DNA from: Coriobacteriaceae bacterium
Lineage (GTDB): Bacteria > Actinomycetota > Coriobacteriia > Coriobacteriales > QAMH01
DNA: 64,000 nt
Direction: 5' to 3'
Assembly (NCBI GenBank): GCA_025992705.1
Contig: DAJPGJ010000001.1
Span: forward strand, 1,116,001 to 1,180,000
Shown here: positions 45,528-53,743 of the stretch, piece after piece
How the letters are laid out: each line of letters starts with the position of its first letter
How positions within the stretch are numbered: position 1 is the stretch's first letter
Translations under genes and position numbers: made by a program
Notes under the pieces: generated by a model
Told to the model about the DNA's origin: nothing
The model's database searches: none
What the model saw: only the letters and a program-made list of their open reading frames with translations

Positions 45528-47219
45528 ATGGCGCATATCCAGATCGATCATTTGACTTTCACTTATCCTCATTCTTCCAAACCGGCTCTCGATGATGTGT
45601 CTCTTGATTTAAAGCCCGGTTCTCTTCTCATGCTGGGAGGAAAGAGCGGGTCGGGAAAGAGCACGCTGCTCTCGCATCTTACGAGCGCGACAGCTCCCGC
45701 GGGGCAGCGGTCGGGTTCAATTTTGATTGATGGGATTCCGCTCGAGGGCATGACGACGTTTTCCCAGATGAGCAACATCGCCTTTGTTCCCCAGCATTCC
45801 GATTTGCGCGGTGTCACCGGAAAGGTCATTGACGAGCTTGCGCGTGGCCTCGTTCGCATTAACTGCGAGCAGTCGACCATGCGTTCACGTATCGCTGAGG
45901 CCACGGCATACTTTGGCATCGAAAGCTGGCTCGATCGAAACGTCGAGGAGCTTTCCGATGGCCAGAGGAGACTCGTCAGCCTTGCATCTGCCATGGTGGT
46001 GAGCCCGCGTGTCCTTATCCTTGACGACCCTATTTCCCAGCTCGATCCGACTTCCGTGGCAAACTTCCTCTCCATACTCTATGACCTCTATAAGGAGCTC
46101 AAGGTCACTGTCATCATGAGCACGAGTGTCTTTGGTGAGATTTACGCGGTCGCCGATGAGATCGTTGTTCTGGATGCTGGCAAGATTGCCTACGAAGGCA
46201 CACCGAGCGACATCGCCTGTTCCCTTTACCGGGGAAACGACCAGTTCGTCTATGCGCTTCCCTCGTCCATACGCATCTATCATGGGGTGCATCCTCAATC
46301 CTCGCCAGACGCGCTTCCCCTGACGGTAGGTGCGGCACATAACTGGATGAAAGCCGAGCTCGAGACAAAGGGGGCTACCGCGCGACACCTGCCCGACAAA
46401 CGCATGGGAGGCTTTTCCGAGCAGCCTGTCATCAAGTTCGAGAACGTCTCTTTTTGCTACGGCGGGGAACACGAGGTGCTTAAGGACGTTTCGCTATCCG
46501 TGACCAAGGGCAGCGTCCATGCCATCGTCGGAACGAACGGAGCGGGCAAGTCGACCATGCTCAGGATGGTTGCCGGCCTCGTCCCCTGCGATCGAGGCAC
46601 GGTGATGATACACGACAGCAGAAGGGGCAGGTGGGCCAAGGCGAACCAGTCCACCTACGAGGTTGCACTCTTGCCCCAGGACCTTGACGGGTTTTTCACG
46701 AGGGAAACCGTGCGAGCCGAGCTCGAGAGCATGGTGGCGGATAGGCATTTCTCGCAGGACGAAGTCGATCGATACGTGGAGGACTTCTCGAAGACCATTG
46801 GGGTCTTCTCCTACCTGGATGCCAATCCCCGCAGTCTCTCACTCGGAGAACGCCAGCTTGCCGCCATTGCCAAGGTCATGATGCAGGAAACCCCCATACT
46901 CCTGCTCGATGAGCCTACGGAGGGCGTCGATCCCTTTACCCATCGCAAGGTCGGCAAGCTTCTGCACGAGCTTGCCAAACGCGGCGTCGCCATTCTCATC
47001 GCTTCTCAGGACCTTAGGTTCTGTGCCGAGTACGCCACCGGGGTTTCGCTCCTTTTCGCGGGCGATGTCGCCACGACCGAGACGCCGCAGGCGTTCTTCT
47101 CATCGAATGTTTTGTACACGACGCAGGCGAGCCGTATCAGCAGGGGCGTTTATTCCAATTGCGTGACCGACGACGAGGTCATCGTCCTGTGTCTGGAAAA
47201 TGGTTGGCAGAAATCCTAA
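45528..47219 (+). CDS. ABC transporter ATP-binding protein with two ATPase domains (ECF/CbiO-like)
   Basis: Domain 1 (about residues 1-240) has GGKSGSGKST, ELSDGQRRLVSLASAM and RVLILDDPISQLD; domain 2 (about 300-540) has GTNGAGKST, LSLGERQLAAIAKVM and PILLLDEPTEGVD. The tandem fused layout is like the energy-coupling ATPases of ECF vitamin/metal importers. No EcfT or S component is visible on either side; the next gene is a deacetylase. The signature in domain 1 reads LSDGQ rather than LSGGQ. ATG 45528 follows GGGGGTG; GTG 45522 would add two residues. Substrate cannot be assigned. Confidence 0.85.
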   Translation: MAHIQIDHLTFTYPHSSKPALDDVSLDLKPGSLLMLGGKSGSGKSTLLSHLTSATAPAGQRSGSILIDGIPLEGMTTFSQMSNIAFVPQHSDLRGVTGKVIDELARGLVRINCEQSTMRSRIAEATAYFGIESWLDRNVEELSDGQRRLVSLASAMVVSPRVLILDDPISQLDPTSVANFLSILYDLYKELKVTVIMSTSVFGEIYAVADEIVVLDAGKIAYEGTPSDIACSLYRGNDQFVYALPSSIRIYHGVHPQSSPDALPLTVGAAHNWMKAELETKGATARHLPDKRMGGFSEQPVIKFENVSFCYGGEHEVLKDVSLSVTKGSVHAIVGTNGAGKSTMLRMVAGLVPCDRGTVMIHDSRRGRWAKANQSTYEVALLPQDLDGFFTRETVRAELESMVADRHFSQDEVDRYVEDFSKTIGVFSYLDANPRSLSLGERQLAAIAKVMMQETPILLLDEPTEGVDPFTHRKVGKLLHELAKRGVAILIASQDLRFCAEYATGVSLLFAGDVATTETPQAFFSSNVLYTTQASRISRGVYSNCVTDDEVIVLCLENGWQKS

Positions 47220-47242
47220 AGCGGCATTATCGGAGGTTAGAC

Positions 47243-48724
47243 GTGCAAAACAACGGGACGAGAGGGTCTTCGTCAGATAACGTAAATCACTACTCGCGCG
47301 ATCGCTACAGGGCCCGCTCATATGATGATGCGCCAGAAGCGAGCCAACATCGAACGTCCCGTCCGCGTGTGACTCGTCAGGAGAGCCCGCATCCTGCCAA
47401 TTCCCGGCGATCTCAGCAAGGGACCACTTCATCGCGTCGCCCCGTTCACCAGGATGCGCCCTACATGCAGGTGCAATCGCATCGGCGCAATACCTATGCA
47501 AGCGGAGCGGCATCGTATTCGCTTTCAACCGGCAATGCCGCTGCCTTTCAAAAGCATGGTAGCAAGCGCTTTATCGTGATTATCGCGCTTGTGCTCATCG
47601 CCATTGCCGTTGCTGTCTGGTTTGTCTTCTTCCCGCCCATGTACGATGTGAACGTGAATGGCAAGACCGTGAGCGTTCCGGCAAACGCGACTCTCCAGAA
47701 GATTGTCGATGACGGGCATGCCGCGCCTGTCGCAGGAGACCTTCTCGCCGTTGATGGCAGCATCGCCAAGGCGGGGGAGGGAAATCTCCTCTCGGCTACG
47801 ATCAACGGCGAGGCGACGAGCGATCCGCAGGCGCGCGTCTCGAAGGACGACGTTATCGTCATAGAAAACGGAGACGACGTGACCGAGGAATACGAGGAGA
47901 CAACGACGCGCCTGCCCTATGAGGCATCCACGATGACGGCGACGCCGGATTCGTACTATCGCGGTTCCGTGCATTTGTATTCGGCGGGTGTCGATGGCGT
48001 TCAGGCGGTGCGCACGGGCAAGGTTTCGGGCAAGACGGTGACGAGCGTCGTCGAGCAACCAGTCAACTCGGGATTCACGGCGTATTCGCCCGATACCAAG
48101 GGCGAAAAGGTCATTGCACTGACCTTTGACGATGGTCCGTGGCCTGAAAGCTCGCGCGAGATACTCGACATCCTTAACGACAACGATGCCCATGCCACCT
48201 TTTTCGTCATCGGAAACCAATGCAAGGACAATGCGACGGTGCTCAAGCAAATCGCCGATGCGGGCAATCAGATCGCGACGCATTCCTACGATCATGCGGA
48301 TGGCTCGGGCCAGGGCGTTAACATGACGCTCATGTCAACGGACGAGCAAATCGCCGAGGTGACTAAGGGCTTCAAGGCCATCGAAGACGTGCTTGGCTAC
48401 CAGGTAAGCCACGTGATGCGCGCCCCGGGCGGCAATTACTACGGGCCGATGGTCGAAACGCTCGCCTCGCATGTCACGGCCGAATTCGGCTGGGATGTCG
48501 ACACGCTCGACTGGAGTCGTCCCGGCGTCGATGCGATCGTGCAACGCATACTCTCGGTACAGCCGGGGCAGATCGTGCTCATGCACGATGGGGGAGGCGA
48601 CCGCAGCCAGACTGTCGAGGCTCTTCGCATCGCGCTTCCGCAGCTCAAGGAGCAGGGTTATCGCTTCGTAACCGTCGATGAGATGCTCGAATACGGCGTT
48701 GCGGGTGGTGCAAGCGAGGGCTAA
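47243..48724 (+). CDS. Membrane-anchored polysaccharide deacetylase (NodB/CE4)
   Basis: The 493-residue protein has a 100-residue disordered, Ser/Arg/Gln-rich cytoplasmic head, one transmembrane helix (about residues 110-132), a small beta domain (YDVNVNGKTVSVPANAT onward), and a C-terminal CE4 domain with TFDDGPWP, HSYDHAD, RAPGGNY, DTLDWSRPG and LMHDGGG, holding the metal and catalytic residues. It probably deacetylates peptidoglycan or another wall glycan. The start is GTG 47243, 6 bases after GGAGG, 23 bases after the ATPase gene. Confidence 0.9.
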   Translation: MQNNGTRGSSSDNVNHYSRDRYRARSYDDAPEASQHRTSRPRVTRQESPHPANSRRSQQGTTSSRRPVHQDAPYMQVQSHRRNTYASGAASYSLSTGNAAAFQKHGSKRFIVIIALVLIAIAVAVWFVFFPPMYDVNVNGKTVSVPANATLQKIVDDGHAAPVAGDLLAVDGSIAKAGEGNLLSATINGEATSDPQARVSKDDVIVIENGDDVTEEYEETTTRLPYEASTMTATPDSYYRGSVHLYSAGVDGVQAVRTGKVSGKTVTSVVEQPVNSGFTAYSPDTKGEKVIALTFDDGPWPESSREILDILNDNDAHATFFVIGNQCKDNATVLKQIADAGNQIATHSYDHADGSGQGVNMTLMSTDEQIAEVTKGFKAIEDVLGYQVSHVMRAPGGNYYGPMVETLASHVTAEFGWDVDTLDWSRPGVDAIVQRILSVQPGQIVLMHDGGGDRSQTVEALRIALPQLKEQGYRFVTVDEMLEYGVAGGASEG

Positions 48725-48782
48725 CGGCGCGCCGCACATGCATATGCAACTGAACTGTTGATTTACGCGACGCATCTCAATC

Positions 48783-48788
48783 TATACT
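48783..48788 (+). promoter_or_regulatory. Probable -10 box for the NifX-like gene
   Basis: TATACT 40 bases before ATG 48828, with TTGATT at 48758-48763 as a possible -35 (spacer 19, longer than ideal). Confidence 0.4.
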
Positions 48789-48827
48789 TGTGAGCGAACA
48801 TACACACGTCGATCAGGAGCACATACT

Positions 48828-49199
48828 ATGAGCACGATCAAGCTTGCAGTTCCGACCATGGGCCAGGCTGGCCTTGATTCCGAGCGTAGCGGCCACTTTG
48901 GCAAATGCGATTGCTTTACCCTCATCACCATCGAGAACGGTCAGATTGCCTCGGTTGCAAACATCGACAATCCGCCTCATGAGGAAGGCGGTTGCATGCG
49001 TCCGGTCATGCTGCTTTCCGATGCAGGGGCCGATGCGATTGTCGCAGCCGGCATGGGCATGCGTCCGTTCATGGGCTTTACCGAGGCGGGAATCGACGTT
49101 TACTTCGAGAACGAGACGCCCAAGGTGGGCGATGTTGCCGAGCTCATCGCGCAGGGCAAGGTCGAGAAGATGACGGCTGACAACACCTGCCATCACTAG
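48828..49199 (+). CDS. NifB/NifX-type iron-molybdenum cluster-binding domain protein
   Basis: The 123-residue protein is a single NifX/NafY-like fold: VPTMGQAGLDSERSGHFGKC near the start, a central NIDNPPHEEGGC and GADAIVAAGMGMRPFMGF, then ENETPKVGDVAELI. The family binds metal clusters or their precursors; non-diazotrophs carry stand-alone forms of unknown role. It ends CHH. No nif structural genes are in view. AGGAGC precedes its ATG. Together with the downstream XdhC-like gene it may handle a molybdenum-type cofactor, which is inference only. Confidence 0.88.
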   Translation: MSTIKLAVPTMGQAGLDSERSGHFGKCDCFTLITIENGQIASVANIDNPPHEEGGCMRPVMLLSDAGADAIVAAGMGMRPFMGFTEAGIDVYFENETPKVGDVAELIAQGKVEKMTADNTCHH

Positions 49200-49234
49200 A
49201 TCTCGAGCGGGGCGCACAGGGGAAGGATAGCCGC

Positions 49235-49426
49235 ATGGAGCGCACGGGCATTGTCTGCGGTGGCGAACACGATGGCGAATCCATCTCCTGCGAGCCCTTT
49301 GGTTACACCCCCGACACCATGAAGATCTGGTGGCTTCCCGAGACCAAGGAGAAGTTTAGCTGCGAGGATGGCTGCTTCTATCCCTATGACGGTCCCGTGA
49401 TTCACGGGACGGGCTATACCTTCTAG
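49235..49426 (+). CDS. Small uncharacterised protein
   Basis: A 63-residue open frame with ATG behind GGAAGGA, placed between the NifX-like and XdhC-like genes on the same strand. It has four cysteines (one each in IVCGG and ISCEP, then SCEDGC), many Gly, Trp and Tyr, and no transmembrane segment. I recognise no family. The cysteine pattern could bind a metal. The tail is encoded over a perfect short palindrome (49392-49410). It could be spurious, but ribosome site, spacing and codon use favour a real gene. Confidence 0.55.
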   Translation: MERTGIVCGGEHDGESISCEPFGYTPDTMKIWWLPETKEKFSCEDGCFYPYDGPVIHGTGYTF

Positions 49427-49450
49427 GACTCGATACTATCTCTCTAAAAG

Positions 49451-49456
49451 TATAAT
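49451..49456 (+). promoter_or_regulatory. Probable -10 box for the XdhC-like gene
   Basis: TATAAT within an AT-rich patch, 33 bases before ATG 49489; GGGAGG at 49479-49484 is the ribosome site. No clear -35 box. Confidence 0.4.
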
Positions 49457-49488
49457 ATATCCATTGTGATTCTACTTAGGGAGGTAGC

Positions 49489-50478
49489 ATGAACAAGAAA
49501 GTCATTCTTGCAGCGATCGAGGCATTGGAGTTCGGGGAGACGCCAGTCTTCACCACGGAGGATGTTCCTGCATTCAGCGAAGATGCCACGCGTGGTAATG
49601 CGCATATGTCGCCTGCATCTCTCGATACCATCATGGCCTCGTTGACGAAAGCCGATATCCCCACGCTCGAGCGCGCCGTGCGTGCCATTGACGATGAGGA
49701 ACTCGCCTGGCTCGGCTTCAAGGTCGTCTATGATCCGGCGTTGGCCGTGAACAACGTCGACAACGCCGTCACCAGGAAGTACGGCGATGTTGGTTCGGCC
49801 GATGGCGATCCGCTCCTTTTCTTTTGCAACGACGCCAAGGAGATCGTCTGCTCGCGCCCTGTTTCCGACCGTGACGTCTTCCAGATGAAGGACGTTACGC
49901 GTGGTCCCTCCATGCATAACGAGCAGTTCGAGGGATTGACCTGGGCAAGCGTCGCGCTCTTCGAGCCCGTGCGCGTGTGGTTGCTCGGTGCCTCCGACGT
50001 TGCCGTCGAGCTCGCAAAACTCGCCACGCACGTCGGCTTCGAGGTGACGGTCGTCGACAACGATGTGGCCTATCTCAACGAGCGCCGTTTTCCCGACGTC
50101 GAGCGCATCTTGCTGTCAACGGAGGACTTCTCGGCCCTCGGCGAGCTTACCGCAAGTCCGGCCGATTACGTGTGCGTGCTGACGCGCGGTCATATGTACG
50201 ACCCTGAGTGCTGCGTCTGGGCCGAGCGCTGCAACGCCCACTACGTGGGCATGATGGGGTGCGCCGGCAAGAATGGCACCGTGTACGAGATCGTCAAGGC
50301 ATCTGGTCTCACCGATGCGCAGTGGGAACATGTCAAGCGTCCCATCGGGCTCAAGTTCGGCGCCAAGACACCGGCCGAACTCGCTATCGCCATCGTTGCC
50401 GAGCTCATCGACGTGCGTTACATCCAGCGTTATGACGCCGAGGCCCGCGAACGCCATGAACGCGGCCTGGGCCGTTAG
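49489..50478 (+). CDS. XdhC/CoxI-family protein
   Basis: The 329-residue protein has an N-terminal XdhC-like part (residues 1-150) and a C-terminal Rossmann domain: VWLLGASDVAVELAKLA, VTVVDND, YVCVLTRGHMYDPEC, MMGCAGKNGT and RPIGLKFGAKTPAELAIAIVAE. XdhC proteins bind molybdenum cofactor and mature xanthine dehydrogenase-type enzymes. No molybdenum hydroxylase or cofactor gene lies nearby. The start is clear (GGGAGGTAGC, ATG). It ends 22 bases before the 35-bp palindromic repeat. Confidence 0.85.
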   Translation: MNKKVILAAIEALEFGETPVFTTEDVPAFSEDATRGNAHMSPASLDTIMASLTKADIPTLERAVRAIDDEELAWLGFKVVYDPALAVNNVDNAVTRKYGDVGSADGDPLLFFCNDAKEIVCSRPVSDRDVFQMKDVTRGPSMHNEQFEGLTWASVALFEPVRVWLLGASDVAVELAKLATHVGFEVTVVDNDVAYLNERRFPDVERILLSTEDFSALGELTASPADYVCVLTRGHMYDPECCVWAERCNAHYVGMMGCAGKNGTVYEIVKASGLTDAQWEHVKRPIGLKFGAKTPAELAIAIVAELIDVRYIQRYDAEARERHERGLGR

Positions 50479-50499
50479 GACGGCATGAACTGGGACATG

Positions 50500-50534
50500 A
50501 ACTGGGACAAATGGACAGGTCATTTGTCCCAGTT
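50500..50534. repeat. 35-bp palindromic repeat element, intergenic copy
   Basis: Identical to the element in aroA (910-944) except t for a at 50520 in the centre. The half-unit atgaactgggac is duplicated immediately upstream (50485-50496). With the next repeat it fills most of the gap 50479-50745. Confidence 0.9.
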
Positions 50535-50612
50535 CCATACGTCGTATCCACGTTCGCGCGTTTTCCACTACAATGGTGCGGTTTTGTATTCGTCACTTGC
50601 GGAGTGAGCATT

Positions 50613-50714
50613 ATGCAGGCGAGCTGATGAGCTGAGGTCTAAGGGAGCAAGCCGTAAAGACCGCGAAGCGGGCTGTCGGGAAGCGACCATCGAAGCGAAG
50701 CAGCTTGCCTGCAT
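50613..50714. repeat. Large palindromic repeat, family A, copy 3
   Basis: Arms atgcaggcgagctg (50613-50626) and cagcttgcctgcat (50701-50714) pair with one wobble. The core (agccgtaaagaccgcgaag and following) is nearly identical to copy 1, including the ccgc-gaa-gcgg hairpin at 50661-50671, whereas the arms differ from the other copies. It lies just upstream of the MBOAT gene. Confidence 0.8.
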
Positions 50715-50745
50715 GGATTCTTGACCGCATGCGTATGGAGACGCG

Positions 50746-52329
50746 TTGACCCAGCTCTACTCGTTACAATTCGTGAGCTTCTTGCTGCTCATGATCGTCG
50801 TCTACTTCATGGTCGGACGAACGCGTCATCGCGGCTCGCAATGGATCGTTCTGCTCGTGGGCAGTCTCGGCTTCTACCTCTTCTCCGGTTGGGAGAACCT
50901 CGCATTCATCGGCGTTACCGCGATTTCGGTCTGGCTCGTTGGTTTGCGTTTCGACAAGCTCGACCAGCTCGAGAAAGAACTCAAGAAGGAAGCGCCCGAT
51001 CGTGCGGCAAAGAAGGCGATCAAGCAGAGCATCAAGCATCGCAAGTGGGTGTTCCTGCTTCTCGTCATGCTGCTCAACTTCGGCATCCTGAGCTACATCA
51101 AGTATTGGAATGTCATACTCGGCATGTTCGGGGCCGCCGACGGTTTCCTTGCATCCCATTTGCTCTTGCCGCTTGGCATCTCCTTCTACACCTTCCAATC
51201 CATCGGCTACATCATCGACTGTTACTTCGGGAAGTATCCGTCCGAGCGTAACTTTGCGCGTTTCCTGCTCTTCGTCTCGTATTTTCCCCAGCTCATTCAA
51301 GGTCCCATTAATCGCTTCGATGCGCTGGCAACGCAGCTCTACGAGCCTCATCGTTTTGACATCTACAATGTGCGCAGGGCGCTTTTGCTCATTGGATACG
51401 GCATTTTCAAGAAGTATGCGATTGCCGACGTGCTCGTTGGGAGCGTGTCGAGCGCGCTGGACTCAATCGATGCTTCCACGCCGGGAAGCATCATCGTCTA
51501 TGGCATCTTCTTGTATGCGATTTACCAATACGCGGACTTCTCGGGTGGCATCGATATGGTGCGCGGTGTTTCGCAGCTCTTCGGCATCAAAATGGCCGAG
51601 AACTTCCGTCAACCCTATTTCTCGATTTCCATCGCCGATTTCTGGCATCGCTGGCACATCACGCTCGGTGCCTGGATGCGCGACTATGTCTTCTATCCGA
51701 TGGCCCTGCGTCCGTCCATGAAGGCGCTCACCGCATGGGCAACGGCACACATCAGCAAACATGTAGGTCGCACCATTGCCGGCTGCCTTGCCAACATCGT
51801 CGTGTTCTTCCTCGTGGGCCTTTGGCACGGTGCCGAGATGCACTACATCTTCTGGGGTCTCTATAACGGTCTGCTCATCGCCTCCGCCGACTTGGCACGG
51901 CCGTTGTTCACCTGGCTTATTGAAAAGCTCAAGATCAACGTCGAATCAGCGCCGTATCACGTGTTCAGGATCGTACGCACCTTCATTCTCGTATGCGTCG
52001 GGTATTACTTCGATCGCCTCATGCATGCAGACGATTTGCCCATCGCGTTCTACAACACGCTCTTCAATTTCCAGCCTGCCAACTTCGTGCCCTATCTTCA
52101 ACTGCATCCAACGGCAAACTTCACGCTCTGCATCTTGCTTGCCGCCGTGTCGTGCCTCATTCTGTTTGCCGTCAGCGTCATGTCCGAGCGCGGCATTGAC
52201 GTGAAGGGGCGCATCTTGGCGGCACCACTCATCGTGCGCTTCCTCGTCTACGCCGTCTTCGTCGCACTCATCCTCTTCTCCTTCACGCTCGTACAGTCGT
52301 CTGGAGGTTTCATGTATGCAAACTTCTAG
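50746..52329 (+). CDS. MBOAT-family O-acyltransferase (AlgI/DltB-like)
   Basis: The 527-residue polytopic protein has the MBOAT features: PLGISFYTFQSIGYIIDCY, FPQLIQGPINRF, FWHRWHITLGAWMRDYVFYP and the catalytic histidine H361 in GLWHGAEMHYIFWG. Such proteins move acyl groups across the membrane onto extracellular glycans. I accept the TTG start at 50746, 5 bases after GGAG; no ATG occurs before the first transmembrane segment. It overlaps the next gene, a likely acyl-accepting partner, by 14 bases. Confidence 0.92.
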   Translation: MTQLYSLQFVSFLLLMIVVYFMVGRTRHRGSQWIVLLVGSLGFYLFSGWENLAFIGVTAISVWLVGLRFDKLDQLEKELKKEAPDRAAKKAIKQSIKHRKWVFLLLVMLLNFGILSYIKYWNVILGMFGAADGFLASHLLLPLGISFYTFQSIGYIIDCYFGKYPSERNFARFLLFVSYFPQLIQGPINRFDALATQLYEPHRFDIYNVRRALLLIGYGIFKKYAIADVLVGSVSSALDSIDASTPGSIIVYGIFLYAIYQYADFSGGIDMVRGVSQLFGIKMAENFRQPYFSISIADFWHRWHITLGAWMRDYVFYPMALRPSMKALTAWATAHISKHVGRTIAGCLANIVVFFLVGLWHGAEMHYIFWGLYNGLLIASADLARPLFTWLIEKLKINVESAPYHVFRIVRTFILVCVGYYFDRLMHADDLPIAFYNTLFNFQPANFVPYLQLHPTANFTLCILLAAVSCLILFAVSVMSERGIDVKGRILAAPLIVRFLVYAVFVALILFSFTLVQSSGGFMYANF

Positions 52330-53677
52330 ACTCAAGAAGGTCCTCTCCGCACTTCTCGTTGCCGCACTCGTGGTTGGTCTGTTCGGCATTGCCAACTTTG
52401 CGCTCGAGCTCAAGGGAACGAAGAGCAACATGGTCTGGACCAATTTTGCCCAGACCGAAGAGCTTGACACGATCTACATCGGCACTTCTGTCGCCGCTTC
52501 TTCCTTCAACCCCAATCTCATAGATGAGGAATACGGGTCGTCGTCTGCCAACATGGCCTCACCGCTTCAAAAGCTCGACGAGACATACCTTGGCATCCAG
52601 AGTGCATACGAGCGCTTCGGTATCAAGCGTGTCGTGATGACGCTTGACTTCACGACGCTGCAACTCAACGAGACGCCGAATCTGGGATCGGCCTACCTTA
52701 CGCAACGCGGACGCGTCGTCGGCCTCTCGCAGTACCTTTCCTCGGCTGCGTGGCTTATCGCGGAGAAGGGCGCCGCAAGCGCACCGGGGTCAATCAACAT
52801 GCTCTTTCCCTGGATATCCAATCATCCGGCTTGGAAGGATGGCGTTACGGGAATCAAGCGCAATATCGAGACGAAACTCGATGGCTCGAGTGTTGCGGCG
52901 GCAGTCGAAGCGATGGAACCGGGCTGGATCTACTTTGGCAAGGGCTATGGCAACAAGTATGCGCAGCTCGATTACAACAGCAAGGATGTTGCCCTCTTCG
53001 GCGAACTCGAGAAGATCGAGACGCTTTCCTTTGACGAGGCCGCCATCGCAGGCGTGCGCGAGATATGCTCCTACTGCGCCGATCATGACATTGAGCTTAT
53101 CGTCGTCAATGTTCCCATCCCCGTCTTCAACATCCACGGCTACGGGCAGTTCTATGTGGATTCGCAGCAGGCCGTGTCCGACATGCTGGCAGATATGGGC
53201 GTTGCCTATTATGACTTCGTCTACGCCAAACCCGACCTGCTCCAGATCACGCCGGAGGACTTCTACGACAACCAGCATCTTAACGCCGTGGGAGCCGACA
53301 AGTTCAGCCGCGCCTTCGTCACCTTTATGGAGACGCTTGATGCCGGGGGAGATACGAGCGCGCTCTTCTACACGCCGCAAGAGTATCTCGCGACGATTGA
53401 CTACATTTCTGCCGTGAAGGTGAGCGCGTCGTCCAAGGGCGACGGCATCGAAATCAAGGCGCATGCCTATGCCGGTGCGAACGTTGACGTGGAATACCAA
53501 ATGCTTGCCAAGCCTGCCGATGCGGACGAGTGGACACTCGTGCGCGATTATGATGATGCGAGTTCTGCCGTGTTCACGCCCGGCGCAAAGGGGACATACG
53601 ACGTTCGCGTAAACGTGCGCGTGAAGGGAAGCAATGGTGACTACGACCATTTCAATACGGCTGAAGTCATATACTGA
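52316..53677 (+). CDS. SGNH-like extracytoplasmic partner of the MBOAT protein
   Basis: The 453-residue protein has one N-terminal transmembrane helix (residues 8-30), a lipase/SGNH-like fold with the serine motif YIGTSVAASSFNP (Ser58) and a DxxH pair D318-NQ-H321 in YDNQHLNAVGADKF, then a C-terminal beta-rich domain of about 100 residues (from about 355). This is the layout of AlgJ/AlgX/DltD-type partners that finish O-acylation of surface polymers. The target polymer is unknown. The gene overlap with the MBOAT gene supports a joint function. Confidence 0.85.
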   Translation: MQTSRLKKVLSALLVAALVVGLFGIANFALELKGTKSNMVWTNFAQTEELDTIYIGTSVAASSFNPNLIDEEYGSSSANMASPLQKLDETYLGIQSAYERFGIKRVVMTLDFTTLQLNETPNLGSAYLTQRGRVVGLSQYLSSAAWLIAEKGAASAPGSINMLFPWISNHPAWKDGVTGIKRNIETKLDGSSVAAAVEAMEPGWIYFGKGYGNKYAQLDYNSKDVALFGELEKIETLSFDEAAIAGVREICSYCADHDIELIVVNVPIPVFNIHGYGQFYVDSQQAVSDMLADMGVAYYDFVYAKPDLLQITPEDFYDNQHLNAVGADKFSRAFVTFMETLDAGGDTSALFYTPQEYLATIDYISAVKVSASSKGDGIEIKAHAYAGANVDVEYQMLAKPADADEWTLVRDYDDASSAVFTPGAKGTYDVRVNVRVKGSNGDYDHFNTAEVIY

Positions 53678-53688
53678 GCGTTTGCACG

Positions 53689-53697
53689 TGCTATATT
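53689..53697 (+). promoter_or_regulatory. Probable extended -10 promoter for the PurF-like gene
   Basis: TG-c-TATATT lies 46 bases before the ATG. No consensus -35 box is evident. Confidence 0.4.
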
Positions 53698-53743
53698 GAC
53701 TCACGAACACGGTTCGTATCCTATTCTACGGAAGGTAGGCATT

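Noticed and set aside
49392..49410. Perfect palindrome gtcccgtga-t-tcacgggac within the small open frame, resembling the carA PyrR loop
   Set aside because: It has a one-base centre, so it cannot present the PyrR loop, and no T run follows; it may be chance or a minor hairpin.
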